Origin: Rhizoctonia solani
Taxonomy: Eukaryota; Basidiomycota; Agaricomycetes; Cantharellales; Ceratobasidiaceae
NCBI RefSeq assembly: GCF_016906535.1
Contig: NC_057382.1
Coordinates: 2,207,625 to 2,271,624 of the forward strand
Direction of reading: 5' to 3'
DNA: 64,000 bases
The first letter of the stretch is position 1. Every line of letters begins with the position of its first letter. Position numbers and translations under genes: made by a program. Shown here in pieces: positions 1 to 11,235 of this stretch. Under the pieces are notes generated by a model. The model saw only the letters and a list, made by a program, of their open reading frames with translations. It was not told the DNA's origin and made no database searches.

Positions 1-312
1 CATTTGAAGTTGAGTCCTTCTTTGTCTTTGTTTATTTCCATTCCTTTGATTGCTTTGGTGCTTTTCAGGCGTTGGAGAGCTTGCGGACTAATATGTCCTA
101 GTGTTTTGTGCCATTCAAACCAAGTTTGACTGGTTTGTTTCATCAGCGCCAACTCATTGGTTGTTTTCTTCATTCTTGCTGTTTCCTTACTAACTGCTGT
201 TCCACTGATTTTCCATAAATTTCCATGTTTGCAATTACTCAGTTTTGATCCGTAAGTGATTGGATCATTGTTTACACCGTATATGACTAATCAGTCCCAA
301 TCCATTGATATC
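1..312 (-). pseudogene. Ty1/copia pol, distal part (GAG-pre-integrase region), cut by window edge
   Basis: Read on the minus strand from 312 downward this continues the copia polyprotein that starts at 7863; the gypsy element at 313-6560 separates the two parts. The translation contains the hallmark of the GAG-pre-integrase zinc domain, WHKTLGHISPQALQRL (about 64-111). Near the insertion site a TGA interrupts the frame (about 278-280), where related elements would be expected to have a sense codon; CGA to TGA is the likely change. The rest of integrase, RT and RNase H lie beyond the left edge. It is a broken element part, not a host gene. Confidence 0.85.
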
Positions 313-873
313 TGTTGTACACCACTGTAAGGTGGGTACTCGCTAGTGGCGGGCGCTTAAGGCCGTAACTACTACAGACACTGCTTATGTAATCTACTTA
401 TCTAAGGCTAACTAACACCGCTTAAGGCGGTCTACTACTAACTACTGATGACAATGGGGCCTGAGGCCTGGAGGTGTGGTAGGTCAAGTAAAGGGGTGAG
501 TGTTACTGTTACTACTGGGGGCCGGCTACTTAGCTGGCTGGTTACCTTCTCTAGTGAATAAGAGACAAGGTAAAATCAACTTGGTGGTTCCAAGCAATTT
601 TCCTGCTGTATATATAGACAGAGGCACACTATTTACATGGTCTGTGCGCGTGTGAAAAGAAGTATACATAACAAATGAGAAGTGTGCTGCGGGCTGCGCA
701 GAAGCGTGGATTCCTCCTAAGCGCCCTTAGCACGGCATCTTGGCGCGGCATCTCGGCATAATAAGCGCCGAGATCACGTGATCGAAAAACATGAGATAAA
801 CAGTTCGCAAAAAATACTAAAAATAATAGAAAAAATAGGCGAATCCAGTGGTATGTTTTTAGAGGTTATAACA
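313..873 (-). repeat. 3' LTR of the gypsy element
   Basis: 561 bp, reading TGTTATAACC at its start and GTACAACA at its end on the minus strand. It contains the palindrome GATCACGTGATC (an E-box core) and a TATATATA box. It matches the partner LTR at 6000-6560 except for three transitions. Confidence 0.96.
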
Positions 874-876
874 TTG

Positions 877-890
877 CCCCCCCCTTAAAG
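877..890 (-). other. Polypurine tract of the gypsy element
   Basis: On the minus strand CTTTAAGGGGGGGG sits three bases before the 3' LTR, the expected position of the plus-strand primer. The pol stop codon TAA (885-887) lies inside it, so coding sequence and primer overlap. Confidence 0.85.
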
Positions 891-3800
891 GCTCTTGGCG
901 GTGTCACAAGCCTTTCTGAGTCTTGCTTGGTTGAATTGCTTGATCTCTTCTTGGCTGTGTTCCAACAGTTCTTCTGGCTCCCATGAGTTATCTTCTGGGC
1001 CGTACCCCTTCCATTTGATCAAGTAGAACCATTTTCCTCGTTGTCTTTTGGAGTCAATGATCTGTTCTACCTCATACTCTTCTTCCCCTTTGATTGTTTC
1101 TGGAGGGGGACGTTCTGGGAAGGGTTGACTGGGAGATTTGTGGACTTTGGATAACAGTCCTACATAGAACACGTCATGGATTCTCAAGGTTTCCGGGAGT
1201 TTTAGTTGGTACGCATGGCTGGATATTTTTTCTAAGACTTCAAAAGGGCCTAGTCTCTTAGGGTCCAATTTGTTGGAGTTGGTTCTAAGCTCCACATTTT
1301 TCCCATCCAGCCAGACTTTTTTGCCAATTGCGTATTCCGGGGTTATTCCCTTGTTTCCTGCCATTCTTTCCTTGGTCAATTGTAGGGCGGATTCCGCTTC
1401 CTTCCATTCCTGAGCCAGGGTGTTGGCTACGTGATTGGCTTCCGGGACATTTGCCGGTACATTGGATGGACTCATGACCGGGTTTCTTCCATAGACAAGT
1501 TCAAAGGGGGTCTTTCCTGTGGCCGAGTGTCTAGCGTTGTTGTATGCGTATTCCGCTAGCGGTAGCCAGGTAGCCCAGTCTGAATGGTCTGCCGCAACGT
1601 AGGACCTGAGGTAGAATTCAATAAATTGGTTCACCCTTTCTGTTTGTCCGTCTGACTCCGGGTGGTAGGCTGAAGAGAAGGCTGGTTTGATTCCAAGGCG
1701 CTGGTATAATGCTCTTAGGAATTTTCCCATGAACGTTGTTCCGCAGTCTGAGACTGTTTTGACCGGTAGTCCGTGTAACTTCCAGACGTGGGCAATGAAT
1801 AGGTCGGCTAGACCCTTAGCCGTGACCTTCTTTGTGGTTGGGATAAAATGACCAAACTTGGAGAAGGAATTGATCACCACTAGAATTGCATCGTACCCGT
1901 CAGATTTGGGGAATCCCGTGATGAAGTTGTAGGATATTGTGTGGAACGGGAAAGGGGGGACTTCTAACGGTTTTAAGGCAATGGCAGGGGCGTGAGCTCG
2001 TCAATTAGCTTGGCAGGTTGGGCAGCATTCTACCCATTCCTTGGCAGATGATTTCATCCCTGGCCACCAATAGTTCCGGCTAAGGAGTTCTAACGTCCTT
2101 TGTTGTCCTGGATGACCCGCCAATGGGGAGTCGTGGAATTCCTTAAGCAATTGTTCCTTGAGGGGTTCTGAGTCTGGGACTACTAATTTTCCTTGGTACC
2201 ATAGAAGGTCTTCCTCCCAGTCATAATCCCAATAAGCCTTTTGAATAGAAGGGGGTGCATCCTCCGCGTCTTCTGTAAGGAACTGGATGATTGGTTCCAG
2301 AGACGGGTCCTCTCTGATTTTAGACCGTATTTCTGTGACAATTTCAACCTCCTCTTCCAAGGTGTTTGCAAAGACTTCCGCGGGTAGCATGACTTCTGGT
2401 TCCGTGGGTAGGTCTACATAGTCCAATTGTCTGGACAAGGCATCCAGTTTCCCTGACTGCTTCCCTGGGCGATAATGTATTTCAAAGTTGAAGTTGCTCA
2501 GGAATACGCGCCATCTAGCATGCCGCCAATTGAATGTCCTTGCCTGCATCCAGTACTCAAGGTTGCGGTGGTCTGTAAATACCTGAACTGGCTTGTCCGT
2601 AGCTTCCAGGAAGATACACCATTCCTCCAAGGCCTTGATGATGGCCAGGAGTTCCTTGTTGTGAGTGTCGTAGTTGGCCTCTGCCCCTGAGAACAATTTG
2701 GACATATATGCGATTGGGTGTAGTTGGTTGTCTGATCCTTGCTGACTAAGAATAGCTCCCATGGCAACCCCTGAAGCATCTGTCTCAAGGTAATAAGGGA
2801 GTCTTGGGTTGGAATGGATGAGGACCGGTGACTTGGTGACAAGAACCTTCAACTCCTGAAATGCTGCTTCCTCTAGGTTGCCCCATGACCAGGGGGTTTC
2901 CTTTCTGGTAAGATTGTGCAAAGGGCGAGCTACTGAACTGAAATTAGGGATGAAGCAGTGGAGGTAGTTGACAAATCCTAGGAAGGCTTGGACCTGTTTG
3001 ACCATTTTGGGGGTTGGCCATGATGTGACCGCCTCAATTTTCTTCTGGTCCATGGAAAAGCCTGTTGGGGAAATGACTATGCCCAGGTAATCTACCGTGG
3101 TGACATGGAAGTGACACTTGGAGAGTTTACAGAACAACTGATTCTTCATCAACCGTGATAGGACTTCCCTGACATGGGTTGGGTGGTCCTTGGGGTCTTC
3201 TGAGAAAATCAGGATGTCGTCCAAGTAGATAACCACAGTGACGTCGATGAGGTCCCTGAATAGGTTGTTCATGAAGTGTTGGAAAGCGGCCAGGGCATTG
3301 GTGAGGCCAAAAGGCATTACCAAGTATTCAAATAGCCCGTACTTTGTTCTAAAGGCCGTTTTCCATTCATCTCCTTCCTTAATCCGGACATTGTTATATC
3401 CCCAGCGTAAATCCAATTTGGTGAAGATCTTGGCGTGCCTGAGTTTGGCCATGAGATTGTCCTGCCTAGGGAGCAGATAGACATTTTTGTGGGTTACGTC
3501 ATTCAACTTCCTGTAATTGACAACTAGTTGGAGGGACCCATCAGCCTTTTTTACAAACATGACCGGGGCGCCTGCTGAGGAGGTACTAGGGCGGATTTTG
3601 CCCGTTGCTAATTCCTCATCAATATGCTGTTTTAGCGCCTTTGATTCTGCGTCGGTCATGCTGTATATGGGGCCAGGAGTCAGTTTGGCATCTGGGACAA
3701 GGTTGATGGAGATGTCATACTCCCTATGTGGAGGGAGGACCTTAAATTCTTCTTTGCCAAAAACCTTAGCAAACTCATGGTACTGAGGGGGGAGGTCTGC

Positions 3801-4355
3801 TAAAGGGTCTGAGTCTGCTTCTTCCTCGGAGGCAATTTGAACTTGTTCAGGGAATGTAACTAGTCCCTGTTGCCAATCAATAAGAGGAGCTTCTGCCGTT
3901 AACCATGTCATGCCTAGGATTGCCAAGGTGTTGCCAATGGGGCAAACAAGAAAGGGAATGGAGTGGGGATGGCCGTTGGCCAAAACCGTGAGGTGAACCT
4001 GGTGCCAAATGCAACCAGTCTGGGAAATGGTACCATCTAACATTCTCACAACTTGTGGATTTTTGAGTTGGGTTTTTGGAATTTTATATTTTTCCACAAT
4101 CAAGGGGGAAATGAAGTTTGATGTGGCTCCTGAGTCTATTAGAGTTTTGAGAGGTTCTGCTGGGAAATTCTGGACGTATAGATTGATGAATAATAGAGGT
4201 TTCTTATTGGAGTCAAGACCAACTGATACAAATTCAACGCAACTATCTAAATTGTCCTTTTTCTGAGTCGGGGGCTTGGCAGCAGTCCTTGACTTCAGTC
4301 TTTTCCCGATTCCTCCTCTGCTACTTTGGCAACTTCCTTGATAGTTGCCTTCCAT
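885..4355 (-). pseudogene. pol: Gypsy pol: protease, RT, RNase H, integrase, chromodomain; one nonsense codon
   Basis: One reading frame runs from 4355 to 885 apart from a single TGA at 2001-2003 just after the integrase zinc finger (HDSPLAGHPG...CPTCQAN). In order: aspartic protease with DSGATSNF; reverse transcriptase with YLDDILIF; RNase H with TDASG; integrase HHCC finger; DDE core with the second Asp in VSDCGTTF and the Glu in DGQTERVNQ; C-terminal chromodomain (KWFYLIKWKGYGPEDNSWEP). The frame overlaps the end of gag by 61 bases in a different phase, so pol would need frameshifting. The integrase segment reads SYNFITGFP where the family has an Asp-Phe-Ile catalytic motif, so the first catalytic Asp appears changed to Asn. 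Confidence 0.93.
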
Positions 4356-5479
4356 CCATTAGGGCACTGTTTGATGCCATGCCCTTTTTGGCCGCACTTG
4401 ACACAAAGGCCAGACGCGCAGCGGCGGTCCCTTTCCTCCGGTGTGACATAATTGGGGTCTTCCAATAGGCGGACCCGTTGTGTGGTGGAGGTAGTGGCCG
4501 CAGTGGCCAAGGACTTGGCAGGGAGCTTCTTGGGACGGTTCTCCTTGTTTTCCCAACAAGTGTTGTCAATTTTGATTGAGGCGGCAAAAATGGCCTTGAG
4601 GTTGTTGTTGGGGACGTTGTCCTTGGTGGACAGGAGTTCCTTGACCTTCCAGTGAAGGCCTCGCGTGAACTGGGCAATGTATGCCTCAGTGTTCCAGTCA
4701 AGTTCCGCCATGAGGTTGCGGAATTCTGTGACATACTCAGACGTGGTGGTGGTCTGAGTTAACGCGGCAATCTTTCTGGCGGCCGCCCTCTTTGCGTCTG
4801 GATTGGCAAAGGCTTCTTTGAATTTAGCCATTAAGGCCTGGATGGTGGTGGGAGGGTTGCCCTTGCCCTTGATGATGTTCCCAATAATAGGGAGTGCCCA
4901 ATTGGCTGCCTTGTCGGTCATGTGGTACAAGATCCATACCACCATTTGCTCTTCCTCGTCAAATTGGTCCCTGTGGAGAGCAACCCAGAGCATCATTCAA
5001 TCCAGCCATTGCGTGGCCTTGCGTCCCCTGGTATTGCCTTTATAAGGTTCAGGGAGGTCCATTTTGGGTCGCTTTACGCTGGACCCTGCGTCAAAGGGGG
5101 TTAGGGACCCTAGATGCCTCCTAGGCGTTCCTTGAGGCTCCTTTTTGGGCCGCCTGGGTTCTTCCTTGTCTTTGGAATCAAAGCCTGTCCCTCTTGAAGG
5201 CCGGAATGGGGCCTTGAGTCCAGGCCTAACCGTACCTGGAGTGTGGGTTTCTCCTCCCAAGTGGGTGGGAGGAGTGACAGGCCCAGTCAATGGGCCAGGC
5301 TGGGCTTGTGGGGCTCCTTGGTCTTTGTCCCCAAGGAGGTCGGCGGTTTCCTTGCATATGGCTTTAAGCTCAATGAGCTGTTGGCCTTGGGATGTGATTT
5401 GGGCCTGCAAGGACCCGACGGTGGCAGTGAGGGCTGTGATAGCCTCAAGGAGAGCGGCAGTGGTCGGCTCTGGTTCCAT
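4295..5479 (-). pseudogene. gag: Gypsy gag with CCHC zinc knuckle, interrupted by one TGA
   Basis: The frame from ATG at 5479 to the stop at 4295 spans 395 codons and is open except for TGA at 4997-4999, which falls in the conserved stretch before 'LWVALHRDQF'. Upstream are a coiled-coil-like N-terminus (LLEAITALTATVGSLQAQ) and a Pro-rich segment; downstream are the capsid-like region and the zinc knuckle CVKCGQKGHGIKQC. The protein would package element RNA in virus-like particles. The context suggests CGA (Arg) to TGA. It overlaps the start of the pol frame. Confidence 0.92.
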
Positions 5480-5983
5480 TCTTGACAGGTCTCTTGGAGT
5501 GGGAGATGAGCTGCGAGAGGGTGGTTGGGAGTGGGTTGGAATGGAACAACGTGAGGAGCAGCTGGAGGGACAGGAGTATGGGTGAGGGACGCCAGAGCGT
5601 GTGGATGGAATATTGGAAACGGCGTGGGGGGAGTGGTGCCTATATCAGGACTTATGGGCGGTTTTTGTGTAGTATGTGGGCGCTAAACCTTTGCGTCAAG
5701 CACCTAGCGTTGGATAGTCCCTACAACAAATCAACAGATCTGGCGATCGTGATATGAGCGGGTTTTCTACAAGCGGGTGTTTCAGCTGACTAAGGTTGCT
5801 AACTACTGTGTTCTGGCAAAACACGTGGTATGCGGGGGATTAGGATCCGTCTGCCTTATAGCAATTCGGTACTACGTGGGGGTGGGGGATTTTTGATTAT
5901 TATATCCCGCAAAGTGGCCCCGATCACGTGATTTCCCTTGTGCTAGTACAGGGGACCTTCTCCTTGTTGATCAAAGCCTACAG
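5480..5983 (-). other. Gypsy 5' untranslated leader
   Basis: About 500 bases between the primer-binding site and the gag start. I see no long open frame here on the element strand that continues gag. It contains a second CACGTGAT E-box sequence near 5932-5939. Confidence 0.6.
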
Positions 5984-5997
5984 CAAGTCAATTTTAC
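5984..5997 (-). other. Primer-binding site, predicted self-priming type
   Basis: Immediately inside the 5' LTR there is no tRNA 3'-end complement (no TGG start). Instead the minus-strand sequence GTAAAATTGACTTG can pair over 14 consecutive bases, including two G.U pairs, with CAAGTTGATTTTAC of the element's own LTR (6257-6270), about 30 nt downstream of the TATA box. This is the arrangement known from Tf1/sushi-type chromoviruses, where the 5' end of the mRNA primes reverse transcription. Confidence 0.75.
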
Positions 5998-5999
5998 AA

Positions 6000-6560
6000 T
6001 GTTGTACACCACTGTAAGGTGGGTACTTGCTAGTGGCGGGCGCTTAAGGCCGTAACTACTACAGACACTGCTTATGTAATCTACTTATCTAAGGCTAACT
6101 AACACCGCTTAAGGCGGTCTACTACTAACTACTGATGACAATGGGGCCTGAGGCCTGGAGGTGTGGTAGGTCAAGTAAAGGGGTGAGTGTTACTGTTACT
6201 ACTGGGGGCCGGCTACTTAGCTGGCTGGTTACCTTCTCTAGTGAATAAGAGACAAGGTAAAATCAACTTGGTGGTTCCAAGCAATTTTCCTGCTGTATAT
6301 ATAGACAGAGGCACACTATTTACATGGTCTGTGCGCGTGTGAAAAGAAGTATACATAACAAATGAGAAGTGTGCTGCGGGCTGCGCAGAAGCGTGGATTC
6401 CTCCTAAGCGCCCTTGGCACGGCATCTCGGCGCGGCATCTCGGCATAATAAGCGCCGAGATCACGTGATCGAAAAACATGAGATAAACAGTTCGCAAAAA
6501 ATACTAAAAATAATAGAAAAAATAGGCGAATCCAGTGGTATGTTTTTAGAGGTTATAACA
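6000..6560 (-). repeat. 5' LTR of the gypsy element, with promoter
   Basis: 561 bp. A TATATATA box at 6296-6303 on the minus strand predicts transcription start near 6270, exactly at the sequence complementary to the primer-binding site. It carries the GATCACGTGATC palindrome. Confidence 0.96.
6296..6303 (-). promoter_or_regulatory. TATA box in gypsy 5' LTR
   Basis: TATATATA, 26-33 bases upstream of the predicted RNA start at about 6270. Confidence 0.7.
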
Positions 6561-7863
6561 ATATCCAATAGCCTTTATTGGTTACTAGCAATAAGCTGAT
6601 AAGGTTTGCTGGGGAGCTTGGCACATATGCTACATTAGTAAGTTTGATACTTCTATATTCATCTTTGTCTGGGTTGGCTAAGCATAATAGCTCCACTGTA
6701 CCTTGGCCTAATATGGGTTCCTTACCAGTCACGCCTGTAACATATCCTGTTGATTGATTATACTCACTGAATAGGCTTCTATTGTTTGCTATGTGAGTTG
6801 TTGTTCCACTATCAGCAATCCAGGTGTTTGTTGGCTTACTTCCATATATATTTGAATTCTCAAGGGTCAAGAACGCGTAGTTGGCACGGCTGTTATTGTC
6901 TTCAACAGCTATATGCGTCCTTGAATTGCTGTTTTGGGCTTTGTTTGGTGCGTTGAATTTTCTATTTGACCCTTTGCCATTGTTCTGACTGGGTTTGTAT
7001 GCACCTCTACCTGGGCCCCTACATTTGGCTGCCCAGTGTCCTATCTTACCGCAGTTGTTGCATTTAGACTTGGACTTATCTGGTCCCTTACTGCCGGTAT
7101 GTATAGGTTTATTGAAGCTTGCTTTGTTTGTACTAAAGAATGCTTTCCCTTCTGGGTTTTGGGCATTCTTTCTATGTGCTTTGGCTGTTATGCACAATCT
7201 AATGTCATTTACTTGGTTTGATAATGCGCTGTTATCTTGTAAATCAAATTGGAAACTTACTGATTGGGAGAACAAATCCCATGAGTCAGGTAAGCTTGCA
7301 ATCAATGTTGTGATCCAGTTGGCTTCAGTGCATGAGCCGGGACTAATATTGTTTATTTGCTGGAACCATCCGCGCATGCGTTGGATGTGTTCCTTGATGT
7401 CTTTGCCATCAGTCATTTGGTGACTGAAGAACTTTCTTTGTAGGTCAATGAGTCCAACCGTTCCTTTGACTTGGTAAGTTGTTGCAAGGGCGTTCCAAGC
7501 GTTGGCGGACATTGTGCATCCTTGAATTAGGTTTAGTACACTTCTGTCAACTCTTAATCTTATATTAGATAATGCTTTTTGGTCGGCTTTAACCCATTTT
7601 GTGTACTTGTTGTTAGTTGCTGTATATTCATAGTTGGGCAATGGTTTGCCCTTGTCATCTTTCCGATTTCTTTTGGTTTTCAGCACAGTCTTGCTAGGTG
7701 CAATAATTGTCTTGTTTACGTAGCCATATAGATCAAGATCTGATAATATCTCTTCCATCTGTATGCGCCACATATTATAATTCTCAGTTCCCCAAAGGGG
7801 TGCAATCCGGTGCGTTCCGCTAGCTGCACCGGGGGCTGAAGTGCTTGCTACAGCTTTGGCCAT
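6561..7863 (-). pseudogene. Ty1/copia gag and protease start, interrupted by the gypsy insertion
   Basis: ATG at 7863 opens a frame with copia Gag (UBN2-like region with LWGTENYNMWRIQMEEIL and the later QLMxxLPDSWD-like segment TLIASLPDSWD), a zinc knuckle CNNCGKIGHWAAKC, and the protease active site TWIADSGTTTHI. It then runs into the gypsy LTR at 6560. With one copy of the ATATC duplication the frame continues in 312-1, so the polyprotein was open across this point before insertion. About 430 codons are visible here. Confidence 0.93.
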
Positions 7864-7930
7864 GTTTAATGTACTTGAATAAGTGTGTTATATATCTATC
7901 TATCTACAGTTGGTTATTGAGCATACAATT

Positions 7931-7943
7931 GGGGCTCATAACC
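7931..7943 (-). other. Copia primer-binding site, half-tRNA-iMet type
   Basis: The plus-strand text GGGGCTCATAACC directly abuts the LTR end at 7944 and resembles the anticodon arm of initiator tRNA-Met (GGGCUCAUAACCC). This matches the half-tRNA priming known for Drosophila copia, rather than priming from a tRNA 3' end. Confidence 0.75.
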
Positions 7944-8205
7944 TGTTGAAATCCAATGTATATAGATGTATATATAAATGTATTAATTAAACTAAACTAA
8001 ATCGTATACAAAAGTAAAGACAGTAAAAGAGAAGTAGAGAGAGAGGTGTAAGGATAGAGGGCTTGTGTGCGGGCCTTTATATATCCCAAGAAACCTACCA
8101 AGTCATATGGTAAAGTGCTGCGCATATGACTGCGTACTGAATGACTCATACTTACTGACTCGATTACTGCGCATGGAACATATTAGATTGTTCTAGTATG
8201 TTCCA
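7944..8205 (-). repeat. 5' LTR of the copia element
   Basis: 262 bp, TG...CA on the minus strand. It begins with a 32-base imperfect palindrome (8174-8205) and includes a GATATATAAAGG TATA box. It ends against the primer-binding site. About 90 percent identical to the inverted copy that follows. Confidence 0.88.
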
Positions 8206-8429
8206 TGCGCAGTAATCAAGTCAGTAAGTACAAGTCATTCAGTGCGCAGTCATATGCACAGCACTTTACCATATGACTTGGTAGGTTTCTTGGGATATAT
8301 AAAGGCCTGCACACAAGCCCTCTATCTCACCTTTTCTCTACTTCCTTTTTTTTTACTGTCTTTACTTTTGTATACAATTTAGTTTAGTAATACATTTATA
8401 TATACATCTATATACATCAGATTTCAACA
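8174..8429 (+). repeat. Second copia LTR, inverted and head-to-head, no internal region
   Basis: 256 bp reading TGGAACATAT to TTTCAACA on the plus strand, homologous to the LTR at 7944-8205 in reverse. The two share the 32-base palindromic head, so 7944-8429 forms one large inverted repeat. No primer-binding site or gag follows it (8430 onward is unrelated), so it behaves like a solo LTR. Confidence 0.85.
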
Positions 8430-11235
8430 TGTTCAATTGCTGAACCGGAAGCAGGGTATCTGGGGAACAAGGCGAGGGAAGTTAAAGAAACAGGCGTAGT
8501 TGAACTGCAAGCTCCTGTCATCATTGATGAGATTATTTGAGATACCTCGCAAACAAGTACATGTATGCAATAACACACAAATTACAATACGGTTGTGCAG
8601 TATATGTATACGTCACGGCAATGCAAAACAAGACATAAACCTGTCAAGTGCGCTTTTCGACTTGTTGGAGCCTCTTTTTGACTGTAGATATGATCATAAC
8701 CCCTGATCCTCTCTGAAAGATTGCCCTTATTTGATTCTACCGGTAATCCCAAGTGCCATAATCCAAAGAAAGCAAAACGTGTGAGCTCCCAAGCATATGC
8801 GCATATTGGTAGCGCATATAACTCACTGATGAAACGTACAGGACCAACCAACTAGCTCGATATCATCTCATTTGATGGGACATTACCACAATGATCCCAG
8901 GCTTTCTCACAGTGCTCCATTGAGTGTTTACTGCTTTATGTAACCTACTTTGTTAGCGCGTTATTTTTGTGCAGGTAAAAAAAAACGCGGAATTCGCCTC
9001 AATCACATCAGATGGGTAACTAGCCACATGTGAAAAGTTCTTCAAGTATCTGACGGCGGATTATTCTTCTTTTTGCGTTGCCACCACTTCTCGAGTGTAC
9101 CCTCAGGAACTAATTAAAAGAGCAACAAAGTCGCATTTCTTTTGGGTTTAGGATGGAAAGGCTAGTTCTGTAGTACTCCGGGTAACGCTTAAACTCAGTG
9201 GACTCTATTTCGGAATTATGATTTGTTTTGTACAGGCAAGTTTTGTTTTATTTCTGTAGCCGATCTCAGAATGTTCAAACGTTAGGCTCTGGGTGATTCA
9301 GCTGTATGGGAACCTAAGGCTCTATAGCGTTATGTTGTTCGCATATGCCTATGGTACACTTTTATGTTCAGAGTACCATTTTTAATACTTTAATCTTTCC
9401 ACTTGACTCCGGCTAACTTTGCTGGTTTGACTAAGGGTTAATTTTCTTAGCCAGTTGGAGCTCATTAACTCAAATTCATCAATCCCACAATATTGCGCTC
9501 GGTAAAATAACCCTTTCGTGGCCCACAATATATGCGTATGGTCGTCCCGACTGTAATCTGTGGGTGAACCATATCCGCTAAGCCGTGGAATGCAGAAGAG
9601 CAGAATACGATGATTTCAGTCCAGTACTGGATGACCAGGAGACGACGAACACAGACCCGTGGCTTACTGCATGGAAATACAACTCAAGTATAACATTATT
9701 GAATTATGGCGTCTAGAATTCTGGGGACGAATGAACCGCAGTCCTTTCGTTAGCTGCTTTTCGACGGCCAAGATAGCCAAGGCTCAATCTTAATCAGGCA
9801 CAGCTATGCAAACAATCAGGTCCGGCCTGGCGTTCGCGTTTCCCCTCGCGTTTCACCTTTTGGCACTTCGAGAACCAGATCGCCTAGCTGGTTCTTGGCT
9901 TATGGAACTAATCACAGGGTTAATCCAACGAACCGTGCCTGACTAGTAGAGAGATGGCTTTTTTCTTCCTTTGAACTTCTATGCCAGTTTGTGGTCATTT
10001 ACGAGGTCCTTGCTTCAGCCGGCAATTAAACACTCGCGTAGTTTCCAAGTCGTTTTCATCTGTTTGGTGATAACTTCATGCTATTATCATCTCACTGATA
10101 TGTTGCATTGGCGACCGGCTGGGCATTAGCATTAGTGACCGGCCTGGTCTCCCGTGGATTGCGTCCATATATAGGTCCTGAGCCGTTTTATTGGTCTTTT
10201 CAAACATTGGTTCTGGGCACATAATTCACATGTGTCGTATTGGGCCTAATGAGAGCCGAAATTTTTCAAGTATATAGCATTACAGATACAACAAACAAGA
10301 CCTTTGGTGCTCTTTGAAAGGCCAAAAAAATATAGGTACGAATGAATTGTCAGGACATGGTAACGGGGGGCAAGGCGAATCCTGCTGACTACACTCAATT
10401 CGATCCTTCCACGAGTTTTCACTGGTGAACAAAGAGGGTCGATTGTATACAAATGCAGTGCTCACTAAATTCACATCAGCCTAGTGACGCAGTCCACGTT
10501 CGCTGAAATTCCAGTTACTCCGCAGCTGAGGCCATTGAGGGGGGGGGGGCCGAAAAGTTGAAAGCACGCGTCGATGCAGTCGTGGAGAAGGACAGTTCCT
10601 GTAACTGCCCACGCGGCGGACTGAATGGCCTACTCAATCATAGTCTTGGCCGGATGCGTTGGCAGCGACTCGCCCGCCTCTGATAGCTCAAAAGCAAAGC
10701 CAGACCGGCGATGATCAAATCTCAGGGATCACCCTTCTCTTGAGTCCAGACGCCGATCCTGAAATAAACCTACCCACGTGATGATCGGCACCCTCCAACT
10801 TGGTGCTAAACACTTTTTTGTACGCGGACGCGGTGCATGGTCGAGCCCGTTAATGTTGATATTTCACTCGCATAGCTCGCGAAAGCTCTCTCGAAGAGAC
10901 CCGTCCCCAGAGTACAAAAACACGGTTTTAGGAACCATGGATTTGACGTGAAGGACAGGCAAAGTGACGGTATGCCAAAAAACACGTCGACTAAACAGCG
11001 GAAAATACGTCAAACCCCCGCACTCCCTTAGCCTTGCCATTCGGTGCCTGTTCTGGGTCGTTCCGCAGTTCAGATTTGGCCCTGCCCCATTCCAACACGC
11101 ACCACACCCAGGTGGGCCAATCTATTTAACCCATGACTTCCGAGCCATCAACGACACGAAACTAGGATTACCCTCTTGCGTACTCGCTTCACCCTCTTTT
11201 CTTTCCGAGCACTCTTTGCTATACACTCCCTGACC
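8430..11235. other. Gene-poor intergenic stretch
   Basis: About 2.8 kb without an open frame that looks coding, and without a repeat I can match elsewhere in the window. A run of ten G is at about 10539-10548. CTATTTAACC near 11122-11131 could serve as a weak TATA box for the next gene. Confidence 0.5.

Larger units (their letters stand above)
313..6560 (-). mobile_element. Complete Ty3/gypsy chromovirus nested in a copia element
   Basis: Two 561-bp LTRs (313-873 and 6000-6560) enclose gag and pol, both on the minus strand. The LTRs begin TG and end CA and are flanked by the direct repeat ATATC (308-312 and 6561-6565), so both borders are exact. The LTRs differ at three positions, all transitions (341/6028, 729/6416, 741/6428), about 0.5 percent, indicating a recent insertion. 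Domain order protease, RT, RNase H, integrase, chromodomain places it in the chromovirus branch of Metaviridae. Gag and pol each carry one in-frame TGA, so this copy is not autonomous as it stands. Confidence 0.97.

Noticed and set aside
2475..5757. Many plus-strand frames inside the gypsy element
   Set aside because: They lie antisense to gag and pol and have no recognisable protein features.
10539..10548. Run of ten G
   Set aside because: Isolated homopolymer without partner tracts for a quadruplex.
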